64,000 bases of DNA from NCBI GenBank assembly GCA_035578175.1, contig JAQMRL010000008.1, positions 8,408,883-8,472,882 of the forward strand. The letters run 5' to 3'. The notes below the pieces were generated by a model, which worked only from the letters and a program-made list of their open reading frames with translations, made no database searches and was not told the DNA's origin. This document shows positions 45,078 through 46,525 of the stretch, piece after piece. The DNA comes from Catonia carolina (Eukaryota; Arthropoda; Insecta; Hemiptera; Achilidae). The translations under genes and the position numbers were made by a program. Every line of letters begins with the position of its first letter. Positions within the stretch are counted from its first letter, which is position 1.

Positions 45078-46350
45078 GTAGACTACCTTATTACACATTA
45101 TTACGTCAAATTTTTTAAATTACACATTATTATCTTGTCAAAAAATATACATTATTTTCTTTACACCACCAGTAATACGATAAACATTAAACACTTATCA
45201 ATTATAGCGAAATATTTTTTACTACGAAAGCACTATAATTTGGTAAGTGTTTACTGTTTACCGTGTTATTGGTGGTTTAAAGAAAATAATACATATTTAG
45301 ATTATCAATATAATACTGATTTTTGATAAGATAGATATTAAGTCATATTTTTTAAATACCCGGGAGTCATCTTCGATAAGTGTGGAAAAAGTGCAGCGGA
45401 AGTAAACAACAAGATTTCACAAAGGCGAAGGGTTGTAAGGCAGTTAAATTCTGTCCTTTGGAATGATAAAATATGGAAGGAGACAAAGATTAATATGTAT
45501 CATGATATCCTGGAGAGTGTGTGCACCTATGGAGTGGGAAGTGTGGGTATTGAAAGAGACAGAAGGATTGCCTAAAAGCGGTGGGGATGGATTTCTGGAG
45601 ACGGAGCTGGTGTGTTGCGTAATGATCGAAATTTTGAATTCACAAGAAGAATTGGTGTTCAAGGATGACGTTCATGGGTACCATATCCCAGAAGCAATTA
45701 AAATGGTTTGGCCATTTGCAAAGGATGGAGGATGGGAGGTGGCCAAAGAGGGTATGGGAATAGATGCCAGATGGTAGAAGAAAGAGGGGTAGGCCGGAAG
45801 TGAGATGGTTGGATGGCGTGCAGGATGCACGCCATCTCATGTCTTTGCAGCGGCTCTCCGATGGGGACTGGCGAGACAAAGAGAGGTGGTATACCTTGGA
45901 CAATTCTAATTGGCACAAGCAGCTTCGGTGTTTATCTATTCCACTCTTTGCTCCTCGCCATGCAACGACGGTACAGTCACAAAAGTATACAACCGCTACT
46001 GTAATGTACAACTCACACACGATCAATTCGCTTTGTTTTCCCTGTTGTTATTAATAATCTGTCAGACATAATGATGTAACTAATTTTGTTTTCATATATG
46101 AATTTCCGTTCATAGCAAACTGAAAATACAAATAATGTACCTGACAACAACGGTGAGTTGTTCAGAAGTAGATGAGGGTATCATAGGTGGATGATGAACA
46201 TGATGCTGAGGTGATAAATCGCCACCAGGTGGCGTGGAAGCTGCGGCTCCCATCCTATCCGTCATGCGATCATCTCCGGGCCAACAACTTCTTTGAAGCG
46301 CACATGGAATCAAGGCACCCAATATGTTCATACCCTCATTATCAATCTAT
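2180..46350 (-). CDS. BTBD7: BTB/POZ domain-containing protein 7 orthologue, 14 exons, spliced
   Basis: BTBD7 is a cytoplasmic/nuclear BTB-BACK adaptor; in vertebrates it drives epithelial branching and lowers E-cadherin. Fourteen exons were assembled by GT-AG sites and matching phases. The CDS runs from ATG 46253 to TAG 2180 (2568 nt, 855 aa). Domain order: MGAAAS N-terminus (G2 and S6 fit N-myristoylation); basic segment around residues 52-63; BTB1 around 130-220 (YCTDVDLIF, HRALLSARCPYF); BTB2 around 222-345 (HKAILSARSPFFRNLIQRR); BACK around 346-540 (EEAMELYQ, GCEDVILEWLN); conserved C-terminal half with STPPSHM, RPRLF, VREFNL and SDIMPDVA. The vertebrate protein is longer, so the 3' end may be incomplete. 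Coordinates include 5' UTR up to the acceptor at 46351. An in-frame upstream ATG at 46331 is the alternative start. Introns hold most of the mobile elements listed here. Confidence 0.92.
2501..3276. other. Intron 13, unannotated part
   Basis: AT-rich sequence without a recognised gene. The stretch 3050-3225 ends in a (AAAT)n run and looks like the 3' end of a non-LTR element, but no coding part remains. Confidence 0.4.
3288..3628 (+). repeat. SINE-like family E, complete unit
   Basis: A 341-bp unit beginning GTTGTTGTTTAGG and ending TTTTAGCCCTGCAACT, flanked by an 11-bp direct repeat, GAAACAAAACT, at 3277-3287 and 3629-3639. It has no coding frame and no poly(A) tail. A GGTTTGAACC motif near its 5' end resembles a Pol III B box. 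Related copies are at 20148, 28661-29416, 35622 and 61625. Confidence 0.75.
3823..3984 (-). CDS. BTBD7: BTBD7 exon 13
   Basis: 162 nt, phase 0 at both ends; acceptor TTGTAG|AGTACT and donor GGAG|GTAAGC. It encodes STAACYCTEEDEAVGGDYPR followed by a proline/serine-rich segment (SSRPSPGPTPPQLPA) and ITEGDIYRNMPGE. A second AG two bases further on would break the frame, so the first is used. Confidence 0.82.
4200..6420 (+). pseudogene. RNase H relic of an older LINE, split by the insertion at 4310-5825
   Basis: The left part (4265-4309) ends in YCLLTDSHG, the TDS active-site motif of RNase H. The right part (5841-6415) contains VQWIPAHCGMVSNKIANR, the HC.I..NE.AD-like block, and then a frameshifted tail with HLHSINLVDSPLCKACQETE, typical of LINE RNase H C-termini. 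Many stops; not functional. Confidence 0.75.
4310..5825 (+). mobile_element. Non-LTR retrotransposon, 5' truncated, RT thumb plus RNase H
   Basis: From about 4790 it encodes the RT C-terminal region (LEYLGVVMDSGLTWKGHM). The RNase H domain follows (FWYIDGPVMSGRVGLGAWG, FQDEIWAIKVCAE), with stops and frameshifts between 5075 and 5245. It ends in an AAATGAAT-like tail. A 15-bp target duplication, AACTGACTCCCATGG, lies at 4295-4309 and 5826-5840. The RNase H after RT fits the I/R1/Jockey-type clades. It is inactive, and it sits inside another RNase H relic. Confidence 0.85.
6421..7823. other. No gene seen; AT-rich intron
   Basis: Intron 12 of BTBD7. Apart from a short (TG)n near 6715-6735 and the paired direct repeats at 6963 and 7328, nothing was recognised on either strand. 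Confidence 0.5.
6963..7382. repeat. Pair of ~55-bp diverged direct repeats
   Basis: AGTAAATAAGATAAAAGA plus about 35 further bases occurs at 6963-7016 and again at 7328-7382 with several mismatches. The segment between them is AT-rich and without features. Confidence 0.55.
7824..8113. mobile_element. Foldback element FB1
   Basis: About 290 bp with long inverted arms (7824-7930 against 8010-8113), ends AATTTCACTAACC/GGTTAATGAAATT. The arms contain CACGTGTTTCGGTGAATCC and its inverse. Both flanks hold ATTTTATA, a candidate 8-bp duplication. No coding capacity. Confidence 0.7.
8403..9327 (+). mobile_element. HINE/DINE-like element, copy b (full length)
   Basis: It starts TCTGGTGTGAAACACTCACAC, where GTGTGA/TCACAC forms a terminal hairpin, followed by ACTTTCTCTTGCC. 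It ends GGCAAGAGAAAGTAAAAA after a second small hairpin (CCTATATATTCATATAGG). The CA microsatellite is reduced to a few repeats at 9181. Non-coding. It ends 22 bp from exon 12 of BTBD7. Confidence 0.85.
9350..9528 (-). CDS. BTBD7: BTBD7 exon 12
   Basis: 179 nt, acceptor TACAG|TACCAA and donor AGAG|GTAACA. It encodes VPNSATMSAMLKREQKLRQS, the SCQRAVALPLSSRHEINRQI stretch and RLRVVREFNLPDAVADFLE. This aligns with the IQIRVLREFGLADAAAELL block of vertebrate BTBD7. HINE copy b ends only 22 bp from the donor side. Confidence 0.92.
9600..9995 (+). pseudogene. LINE reverse-transcriptase C-terminal fragment
   Basis: Frame fragments ETVYKEINPIISVMKKKRIS, YFFHILKMPNDRILKQL and TDEIRKQRSDRLKKYWQ match the C-terminal region of the LINE at 51330-51955 (same IR/FLGHLL and RQRSERLKKVW blocks). 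Stops and frameshifts throughout. Confidence 0.65.
10112..10858 (-). mobile_element. Mariner family M1/M2, deletion derivative
   Basis: Terminal repeats CGAGGGTAGTCCAGAAAGTC and its inverse are flanked by TA. The minus strand encodes a mariner N-terminus (IQNPASCEVRSVIRFLLAKN, EERSGQP) fused out of frame to the C-terminal part (YSPDLAPNDYHLFPTMKTW in degraded form). The catalytic centre is deleted. Same family as 18989-19926. Confidence 0.85.
11368..11533 (+). mobile_element. tRNA-derived SINE with 12-bp target duplication
   Basis: The head has an A box (GCGTAGTTGGTAACG) and a B box (GGGTTCAAATCCC). The body contains CACCGTCTGCATTAGCAGTAA and it ends in a poly(A) tract. ACAAAGTGCTCC is duplicated at 11356-11367 and 11534-11545 and interrupts HINE copy c. 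Confidence 0.88.
11729..11836. repeat. 26-bp tandem repeat, about four units
   Basis: The unit AAAACTGTAGTAAGAAACCA plus ATTTTT is repeated four times, almost without change, inside HINE copy c. Other copies of the family have a single unit-like segment here, so this is a local amplification. Confidence 0.85.
12101..13050. other. No gene seen; intron 11
   Basis: AT-rich, with two short overlapping frames (12362-12596) that lack any recognisable motif. The 12860-13050 part is richer in GC but matches nothing I know. Confidence 0.45.
13055..13985 (+). pseudogene. LINE reverse-transcriptase relic, family also at 58130
   Basis: It contains a degraded catalytic box, FANDMVIWG (the usual F/YADD with D replaced by N), then FKCLGSKISEGGKIDGEIKK, LYSAPAVLYGVETWEINERN, IRIRWYGHVKRMGEEKLPRR and the tail MVDGQKIMERL. 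Frames are broken in several places. A SINE interrupts it at about 13187-13315. Confidence 0.8.
13187..13315 (-). mobile_element. tRNA-derived SINE, minus orientation, 5' truncated
   Basis: A poly(T) start, then the inverse SINE body with CTGCTAAATGCAGATAATGG and the B box as GGGAATTGAACCCGGGACC. The tRNA head is cut after the B box. It lies inside the RT relic; a clean target duplication is not evident. Confidence 0.75.
14015..14340 (-). mobile_element. SINE2 (tRNA head with internal palindrome), minus orientation
   Basis: Inverse of the element at 34500-34830: poly(T) at the low end, GTGTACGTTGCAATCTGTTC and its body, and the tRNA-like head ending CTAGACCAACCCGGTGGG. Between the A and B boxes sits the AATCAGCTGTTAAACAGCTG palindrome. 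Confidence 0.8.
14341..15180. other. No gene seen; intron 11
   Basis: AT-rich to about 14980, then a more GC-rich block (14985-15175) without a recognised domain. It directly precedes an RT relic and may be its degraded upstream part. Confidence 0.4.
15185..15665 (+). pseudogene. LINE RT C-terminal relic split by a SINE
   Basis: It encodes MVKTVYWGIQEGIKIRNDVL, QTDLKWFGHVSRMEEARLPK and GYLFRDGEKKTKDGF. It resumes after the SINE (15411-15588) with EKRWMSD and further broken frames. The WFGHVSRMEEARLPK block is typical of LINE RT C-termini. Confidence 0.75.
15411..15588 (-). mobile_element. tRNA-derived SINE with 11-bp target duplication
   Basis: Same family as 11368-11533, opposite orientation: poly(T), CTGCTAATGCAGACGGTGAA, B box as GGGATTCGAACCCAAGACC, A box as CTACGCCAATGCG. 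TACGGAAAAGA is duplicated at 15400-15410 and 15589-15599. Confidence 0.88.
15707..15869 (-). CDS. BTBD7: BTBD7 exon 11
   Basis: 163 nt, acceptor TTTAG|GCAATG and donor CCTG|GTAATA. It encodes AMLEDQLVQEVELLRMRRAR, ATYIPDIPDTLYMVEDKPR and SLGPAGVDVLAAAIP. The IPDTLYMV motif matches vertebrate BTBD7. It ends in phase 1. Confidence 0.9.
15912..17592. mobile_element. pogo-like DNA element split by HINE copy d
   Basis: Left end CAGTCAAACTTCTG...ACGGACACTC and right end (inverted) CAGTGAAACTTCTACTAACG are flanked by TA (15910-15911 and 17593-17594). Subterminal GTCCG motifs recur near the right end. Without the HINE insertion (16170-17124) it is about 730 bp and has no transposase, so it is a MITE-size derivative. 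The TIR style resembles pogo/Tigger. Confidence 0.6.
16170..17124 (+). mobile_element. HINE/DINE-like element, copy d (full length)
   Basis: Complete copy with terminal hairpin, ACTTTCTCTTGCC, a long CA tract (16938-16984) and GGCAAGAGAAAGT end. By eye it is close to identical to copy g for long stretches, including the private AGTGAAACACTCAAAATG variant. Confidence 0.88.
17595..18660. other. No gene seen; intron 10, with a GC-richer block
   Basis: 17595-18080 is AT-rich. 18085-18440 is clearly richer in GC and holds short frames on both strands without recognisable domains; it may be old retroelement 5' sequence. 18590-18660 has imperfect repeats of ATTGAACAAGAAGAA next to exon 10. Confidence 0.4.
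18665..18815 (-). CDS. BTBD7: BTBD7 exon 10
   Basis: 151 nt, acceptor TATAG|ACGAGG and donor AAAG|GTAAGT. It encodes RGLVSTPPSHMIGSDQRDS, then NAWVRTGPNNNGLFVRPRLF and MPYYEEIK. The STPP and VRPRLF.PY.EE motifs are characteristic of BTBD7 after the BACK domain. It ends in phase 0. Confidence 0.92.
18989..19926 (+). mobile_element. Mariner family M1/M2, DD34D transposase relic
   Basis: Ends CGAGGGCAGTCCAGAA and CTTTCTGGACTGCCCTCG, flanked by TA. The first 40-odd residues of transposase (IQNPASCELRSVIRY) are joined to the catalytic domain: VTGDETWVKHI, FLHDNTRPHTANRTRE, YSPDLVPNDYHLF. There are 34 residues between the second and third aspartates, so DD34D. A frameshift lies near 19375 in a T run. 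About 100 codons of DNA-binding region are deleted. Confidence 0.9.
20148..20240 (-). repeat. SINE-like family E fragment
   Basis: The inverse 3' part of family E: CAGGCAGGTGTAGTGTTAAA through AGGGCTATAAAAAATAGTTC. It abuts the degraded transposase at 20246. Confidence 0.65.
20246..20650 (-). pseudogene. Tc1/mariner-superfamily transposase relic with internal deletion
   Basis: The N-terminal part (FAQLAFRNFFNYPRNDLIPS, HAIKIWVKNFKETGSTLKT, SIRTPENVDKVQAAVLRSP) has the paired helix-turn-helix layout of these transposases. It is fused directly to the C-terminal ELKEQICEEMARIPTATLRN stretch; the whole catalytic domain is gone. Confidence 0.65.
20891..21056 (-). CDS. BTBD7: BTBD7 exon 9 (BACK, end)
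   Basis: 166 nt, acceptor TTTTAG|AACCAA and donor ATCAG|GTGAAT. It encodes EPNLLSHTAHSVARKGVKKR followed by DLSDVELREILSELLPLVRM and DHVAPANSETLAQAI. These match the conserved RKGVKKRDL...LPLVR block of BTBD7. Confidence 0.93.
21057..21575. other. No gene seen; intron 8
   Basis: AT-rich up to 21450, then a short GC-richer piece (21465-21485, containing GCGGCCGC). No feature recognised before the minisatellite. Confidence 0.45.
21577..22600. repeat. 79-bp minisatellite, 13 units
   Basis: The motif CAGAGGAT recurs at 21614, 21693, 21772, 21851 and so on every 79 bp to 22483, and last at 22563. Units contain CATTATAACAGTATTTTTCA and CATAAACCAGAGGATACGAT. Internal units are almost identical; the first and last share an extra T. 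It lies in intron 8 and runs directly into a MITE end at 22603. Confidence 0.95.
22603..22740. mobile_element. MITE end, same family as 961-1355
   Basis: TTTTTAAGGTTGATGAGCTC followed by GCATTGCCCCCCAACCCACT and GACTTGCCAGCAACGTTGCC. These match the inverted right part of the 961-1355 element. The other end was not found. Confidence 0.65.
22936..23123 (-). CDS. BTBD7: BTBD7 exon 8 (BACK, middle)
   Basis: 188 nt, acceptor TTTCAG|GCAAGC and donor TAGAG|GTTCGT. It encodes QAKHFLREEFTAVAQSNVLH, the BACK helices with DKSHLIDALQSHFLQASELE, and the ILQAVLKWGEHQLIRRMEDR end. It ends in phase 1. Confidence 0.93.
23380..24307 (+). mobile_element. Mariner family M3, 395-bp deletion derivative
   Basis: Ends CGAGGGGGTACCCAAAAG and its inverse. 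Nearly identical to the full copy at 55271-56593 but lacks the segment corresponding to 55737-56131. The deletion joins ATTGAC to TTTTTATCTT, shifts the frame and removes the first catalytic aspartate (GDESW). HHDNAPAHTA (partly) and YSPDLAPCDFF remain. The right TA is shared with the next mariner. Confidence 0.92.
24310..24740 (-). mobile_element. Mariner family M4, 3' half
   Basis: The terminal repeat CGAGGGTTATCCAGAAAATA directly follows the TA at 24308-24309. The minus strand encodes the transposase C-terminus: HPPYSPDLAPSDFHLFPNMK, RWLASQRFANDEELQNAVNG and DKCLNFFCDYVEK. The distal half and other terminus are missing. Confidence 0.87.
24907..25109 (-). CDS. BTBD7: BTBD7 exon 7 (BACK, first part)
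   Basis: 203 nt, acceptor GACAG|GTTGAA and donor CACAG|GTAATT. It encodes VEALTHTGRARPSPLEEAME and then LYQIGRFLELDIVSQGCEDV, ILEWLNLESLPGVLRWGSQ and HGSAWVH. These are the linker and first helices of the BACK domain. Confidence 0.93.
25263..26345 (-). mobile_element. tRNA-derived SINE split by HINE copy e
   Basis: The SINE body (CTGCTGATGCAGACGGTGAA) occupies 25263-25336. Its tRNA-like part (GAATTGAACCTGAGAC, then ACTGACCACTACACCAC) occupies 26276-26345. The two halves are one minus-oriented SINE, interrupted at an A run by the HINE element. Confidence 0.78.
25337..26275 (+). mobile_element. HINE/DINE-like element, copy e (full length)
   Basis: Terminal hairpin GTGTGAAACACTCACAC, ACTTTCTCTTGCC, a short mixed CA/CG tract (26104-26133) and GGCAGGAGAAAGTAAAAA end. 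Inserted in a SINE (25263-26345). Confidence 0.87.
26441..27210. mobile_element. Non-autonomous DNA element with ~34-bp imperfect TIRs
   Basis: Left end GGGTAAGCCCACAGTGAACG continuing CTGGTCGCTGG. The right end is CCAGCGACCATCGTTCACTG continuing TCCACTTACCCA. Each is bordered by TA. About 770 bp with no coding frame. Superfamily not assigned. Confidence 0.65.
27401..28150 (+). mobile_element. DD41D Tc1/mariner-like element, internally deleted
   Basis: Ends GGGCGATTCAAAAAGAGCGC and GCGCTCTTTTTGAATCACCC. It encodes the second half of a transposase: VWCGFWSGGVIGPYFFENQE, LWLKQDGATCHAARETMLL, RSCDLTPCDFPLWGHLKSLV. Forty-one residues separate the D of QDG from the D of PCDF, giving DD41D. A one-base deletion near 27660 breaks the frame. 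The DNA-binding domain is lost. Confidence 0.85.
28151..28648. other. No gene seen; intron 6
   Basis: AT-rich with a C run at 28458-28469. No feature recognised. Confidence 0.45.
28661..29416. mobile_element. Inverted pair of SINE-like family E units
   Basis: The left unit (28661-29008, plus) and right unit (29085-29416, minus) are inverted copies separated by about 76 bp. CATTTTGTACGT is duplicated at 28649-28660 and 29417-29428, flanking the pair as a whole. A transcript would fold into a hairpin with arms of over 300 bp. Confidence 0.85.
29430..30356. other. No gene; one half of a foldback-family end
   Basis: Around 29625-29800 the sequence resembles one arm of FB2 (ACCAGTAATACGGTAAAACA, TTAAAACTTCCTACTC). 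The rest is AT-rich and without features. Confidence 0.45.
30357..31269 (+). mobile_element. Mariner family M5, DD34D, with nonsense codon
   Basis: Ends TGAGGGTAGTTTGAAAAG and CTTTTCAAACGACCCTCG, flanked by TA. The frame from 30534 encodes VTVDETWIHHYTPETKEQSK, LLHHDNAPAHASAVVVGK and YSPHLAPSDYYLFPNLKK, with 34 residues between the second and third aspartates. A TAG at 31047-31049 interrupts it (probably TGG originally); the frame then runs to TAA at 31203. Most of the DNA-binding domain is deleted. Confidence 0.9.
31325..31457 (-). CDS. BTBD7: BTBD7 exon 6 (BTB2, second part)
   Basis: 133 nt, acceptor TTACAG|AATCGT and donor GCGAG|GTAAGG. It encodes IVLDESVIPKRYARVLLHAI then YLDTVDLSLILRGG and a serine-rich tail ending SLGE, finishing the second BTB fold. 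It starts in phase 2 and ends in phase 0. Confidence 0.92.
31668..32178 (-). mobile_element. HINE/DINE-like element, copy f (truncated)
   Basis: Minus orientation: starts TTTTTACTTTCTCTTGCC, has a (GT)n tract at 31793-31817 and stops after GTTGTAGAGAATTAAAAA. The hairpin end is missing. Confidence 0.8.
32510..33456 (+). mobile_element. HINE/DINE-like element, copy g (full length)
   Basis: Complete copy: hairpin end, ACTTTCTCTTGCC, CA tract (33290-33316), GGCAAGAGAAAGT. The first 650 bp are almost the same as copy d at 16170. Confidence 0.88.
33457..34491. other. No gene seen; intron 5
   Basis: AT-rich; no frame, repeat family or inverted repeat recognised. Confidence 0.5.
34500..34830 (+). 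mobile_element. SINE2 with palindrome in the tRNA-like head
   Basis: A box GGTTGGTCTAGAGGTAAAG and B box GGTTCCTGGTTCAAATCC are separated by a 42-bp near-perfect palindrome centred on CAGCTGTTTAACAGCTG. The body includes CTCAGGAATGGTCGACCTGG and ends in a poly(A) stretch. AATGTTAT is duplicated at 34492-34499 and 34831-34838. Confidence 0.82.
34839..35621. other. No gene seen; ends in a long (TTA)n run
   Basis: AT-rich intron 5 sequence. A small hairpin, ACCACCGTTTACTTGAGTTGG and GTGGT, lies near 35379-35402, followed by an ATT microsatellite at 35459-35512. Confidence 0.5.
35459..35512. repeat. (ATT)n microsatellite
   Basis: About 18 trinucleotide units with two ACT interruptions, directly after AATAAATAAAT, perhaps the tail of a degraded retroelement. 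Confidence 0.95.
35622..36030 (+). repeat. SINE-like family E, long form
   Basis: Starts GTTGTTGTTGTTTAGGTC and passes the usual end (AGCCCTGGAACT) by about 55 bp to ACTCCACCTGCCTGTTATGGG. The same extension forms the centre of the inverted pair at 28661-29416. Target duplication not obvious. Confidence 0.75.
36085..36697 (-). mobile_element. HINE/DINE-like element, copy h (degraded)
   Basis: Minus orientation and diverged. The hairpin end is kept (GGCAAGAGAAAGTCATATGA, GTGTTTCACACCAGA) and lies about 115 bp from BTBD7 exon 5. The opposite end is decayed and the GT tract is gone. Confidence 0.72.
36815..37051 (-). CDS. BTBD7: BTBD7 exon 5 (BTB2, first part)
   Basis: 237 nt, acceptor TTTCAG|ATATTT and donor ACTAG|GTTTGT. 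It encodes YLLETGDYADAALVFTSDS, a serine-rich loop, then ELPCHKAILSARSPFFRNLI and QRRTRSGEEHTERALHIPT. It is the start of the second BTB domain and is diagnostic for BTBD7, which carries two BTB domains in tandem. Confidence 0.94.
37190..37690 (-). pseudogene. Tc1/mariner-superfamily transposase 3' relic
   Basis: Encodes SVDLTPCDFFFLGYVKEKLF, IPPMPNDIAELKSRIINSIN and CVWRELGIRVGVCRVTKGTH IEHL, the C-terminal part of the lineage with the LTPCDFFLWG motif. The end at 37189 reads CAGGGCGTTTCATAATG, a likely terminal repeat. The upstream half is degraded. Confidence 0.68.
37691..38279. other. No gene seen; intron 4
   Basis: Repeated GTACTGTACTT-like words near 37730-37800; otherwise no feature recognised. 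Confidence 0.45.
38280..39198 (-). mobile_element. HINE/DINE-like element, copy i (full length)
   Basis: Minus orientation: TTTTTACTTTCTCTTGCC at the low end, a short GT tract at 38420, GGCAAGAGAAAGTTGTGCG and hairpin GAGTGTTTCACACCA at the high end. All the diagnostic internal blocks are present. Confidence 0.85.
39319..39800 (-). mobile_element. 5'-truncated LINE with open RT C-terminal frame
   Basis: An uninterrupted 151-codon frame (39337-39792) encodes MKVYKTIIRPIVTYGSEAWT, VFERRIIRKIYGAVRTNGEW, RISWLGHTYRMNEQRMQRQM and RRRGRPRKRWLQDVEMDL. This is the thumb and C-terminal part of a non-LTR RT. It ends in a GAGAAGAAGAAG tail. A 15-bp target duplication, CCTTGTAATGGCCTT, lies at 39304-39318 and 39801-39815. 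Confidence 0.9.
39816..40145. other. No gene seen; intron 4
   Basis: Contains a small hairpin (TCCCGCGAATAGCGGG, about 39869) and short repeats of AATACTAAAGTTG near 40060-40110. Confidence 0.45.
40148..40784 (+). mobile_element. Non-autonomous DNA element with a transposase HTH fragment
   Basis: Terminal repeats GTGCGGCATAAGTCGCTAC and GTAGCGACTTATGCCGCAC. The interior encodes MNRKLSLQQRVFIIQQW and, in a shifted frame, FESTGSVNDLPGSGRRVSVT, SANRASTKLGISDRSVRRMS. This is the paired helix-turn-helix of a Tc1/mariner-superfamily transposase; the catalytic domain is deleted. Confidence 0.78.
40785..41501. other. No gene seen; intron 4 next to exon 4
   Basis: AT-rich. About 41345-41400 resembles 47585-47640 (TTGTTACAATCGATTA and GGAGCTC-like words), suggesting an unnamed low-copy repeat. 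Confidence 0.4.
41502..41684 (-). CDS. BTBD7: BTBD7 exon 4 (BTB1, second part)
   Basis: 183 nt, acceptor TTAAG|CTATGG and donor TTTAAG|GTACGT. It encodes GARICLELRTPGVDVEMFSA, LLRYLYTGDIS and LGEEFGTPNPLEADL. This completes the first BTB domain with its conserved LLRYLYTG helix. Phase 2 at both ends. Confidence 0.93.
41953..42080. repeat. Tandem duplication of ~50 bp
   Basis: TTTATATCGCAGTGTGGCTT plus ACAACATTTTG at 41953-42003 recurs at 42029-42080 with few changes, separated by a TTTA-rich linker. It lies in intron 3. Confidence 0.7.
42240..42712 (-). mobile_element. Mariner family M6, 5' half
   Basis: The right end (inverted) reads ATGAAGGTTGTCTGAAAAGT, a mariner-type terminal repeat. 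The minus strand encodes LDICFRKDTPTRIKDELNTV and GDSAPSFNTVKFRATDFKRG, the second helix-turn-helix of a mariner transposase, then becomes frameshifted. The catalytic half is missing. Confidence 0.75.
42808..42980 (+). mobile_element. tRNA-derived SINE
   Basis: GGCCAACCCGTTGGTGCAGT and GGTTAGCG form the A-box region and GTTTCGATTTCC the B box. Then comes TCTGGCATTTTTTTTATC, the CTGCATTAGCAGCAATAGC body and a poly(A)-rich end. Same family as 60983-61150. Confidence 0.85.
43143..43378 (-). CDS. BTBD7: BTBD7 exon 3 (BTB1, first part)
   Basis: 236 nt, acceptor TTTCAG|GTTGCC and donor CCTGG|GTAAGT. It encodes LLEEYEALAALKDLS followed by the start of the first BTB fold: YCTDVDLIFRNACFPVHRAL and then LSARCPYFRDLLAG. 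HINE copy j begins about 23 bp upstream of its acceptor, so the branch point must lie in or beside that element. Confidence 0.93.
43402..44340 (+). mobile_element. HINE/DINE-like element, copy j (full length)
   Basis: Starts TCTGGTGTGAAACATTCCCAC (hairpin slightly decayed), CTTTCTCATGCC, and ends GGCAAGAGAAAGTAAAAA; only a remnant CA tract. It begins about 23 bp upstream of the exon 3 acceptor of BTBD7 (the minus-strand gene reads out of the element into the exon). Confidence 0.85.
44559..44691 (-). CDS. BTBD7: BTBD7 exon 2
   Basis: 133 nt, acceptor ACAG|GGATAGG and donor GAG|GTAAAT. It encodes the basic stretch GFATLRKKFIRKRRSSKACD, which aligns with the vertebrate BTBD7 segment of the same kind and could serve as a nuclear localisation signal. 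It starts in phase 2 and ends in phase 0. Confidence 0.9.
44692..45144. other. No gene; degenerate TTCAAA repeats and an (ATT)n run
   Basis: 44760-44910 is built of degenerate CTTCAAA/TTTTGAAAC words. 44925-45040 is GC-richer and unrecognised. 45043-45077 is an ATT microsatellite. Confidence 0.5.
45145..45296. mobile_element. Foldback element FB3
   Basis: About 150 bp, arms ATATACATTATTTTCTTTAC and its inverse, containing ACCACCAGTAATACG as in FB2. Almost no unpaired centre. Non-coding. Confidence 0.75.
45360..45990 (+). pseudogene. LINE RT C-terminal relic
   Basis: Fragments VIFDKCGKSAAEVNNKISQR, ETKINMYHDILESVCTYGVG, LAICKGWRMGGG (from a GHLQRMEDGRWP block) and GRRKRGRPEVRWLDGVQDA mark the RT thumb and C-terminus. 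Several frameshifts and stops. It lies in BTBD7 intron 1. Confidence 0.75.
46141..46350 (-). CDS. BTBD7: BTBD7 exon 1 (first coding exon)
   Basis: The donor is CAG|GTACAT and a pyrimidine-rich acceptor at 46351-46352 shows that an upstream non-coding exon exists. I prefer the start at 46251-46253 (MGAAAS), because vertebrate BTBD7 also begins MGA and glycine 2 is a myristoylation acceptor. An in-frame ATG 26 codons upstream (MNILGAL) would add residues without similarity to the family. It ends in phase 2 (leftover AG). Confidence 0.85.
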
Positions 46351-46525
46351 CTGCAACCAAAACAAATAATACAAAAATTATAAAAAATAGAACAAGAGTC
46401 AAAAATTGATAAATACCAAATTTTAATAACAGCCTGAAGCAATAAGGCTTAGTCCCAACTTTAAATACAAGGGTTTTGGACCTCCGATAGACCATAAATG
46501 AAAGACAATTGAATACATAAAAAAA

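Noticed and set aside
44925..45326. 133-codon frame with an isoleucine run
   Set aside because: The run is the ATT microsatellite and the rest crosses a foldback element.
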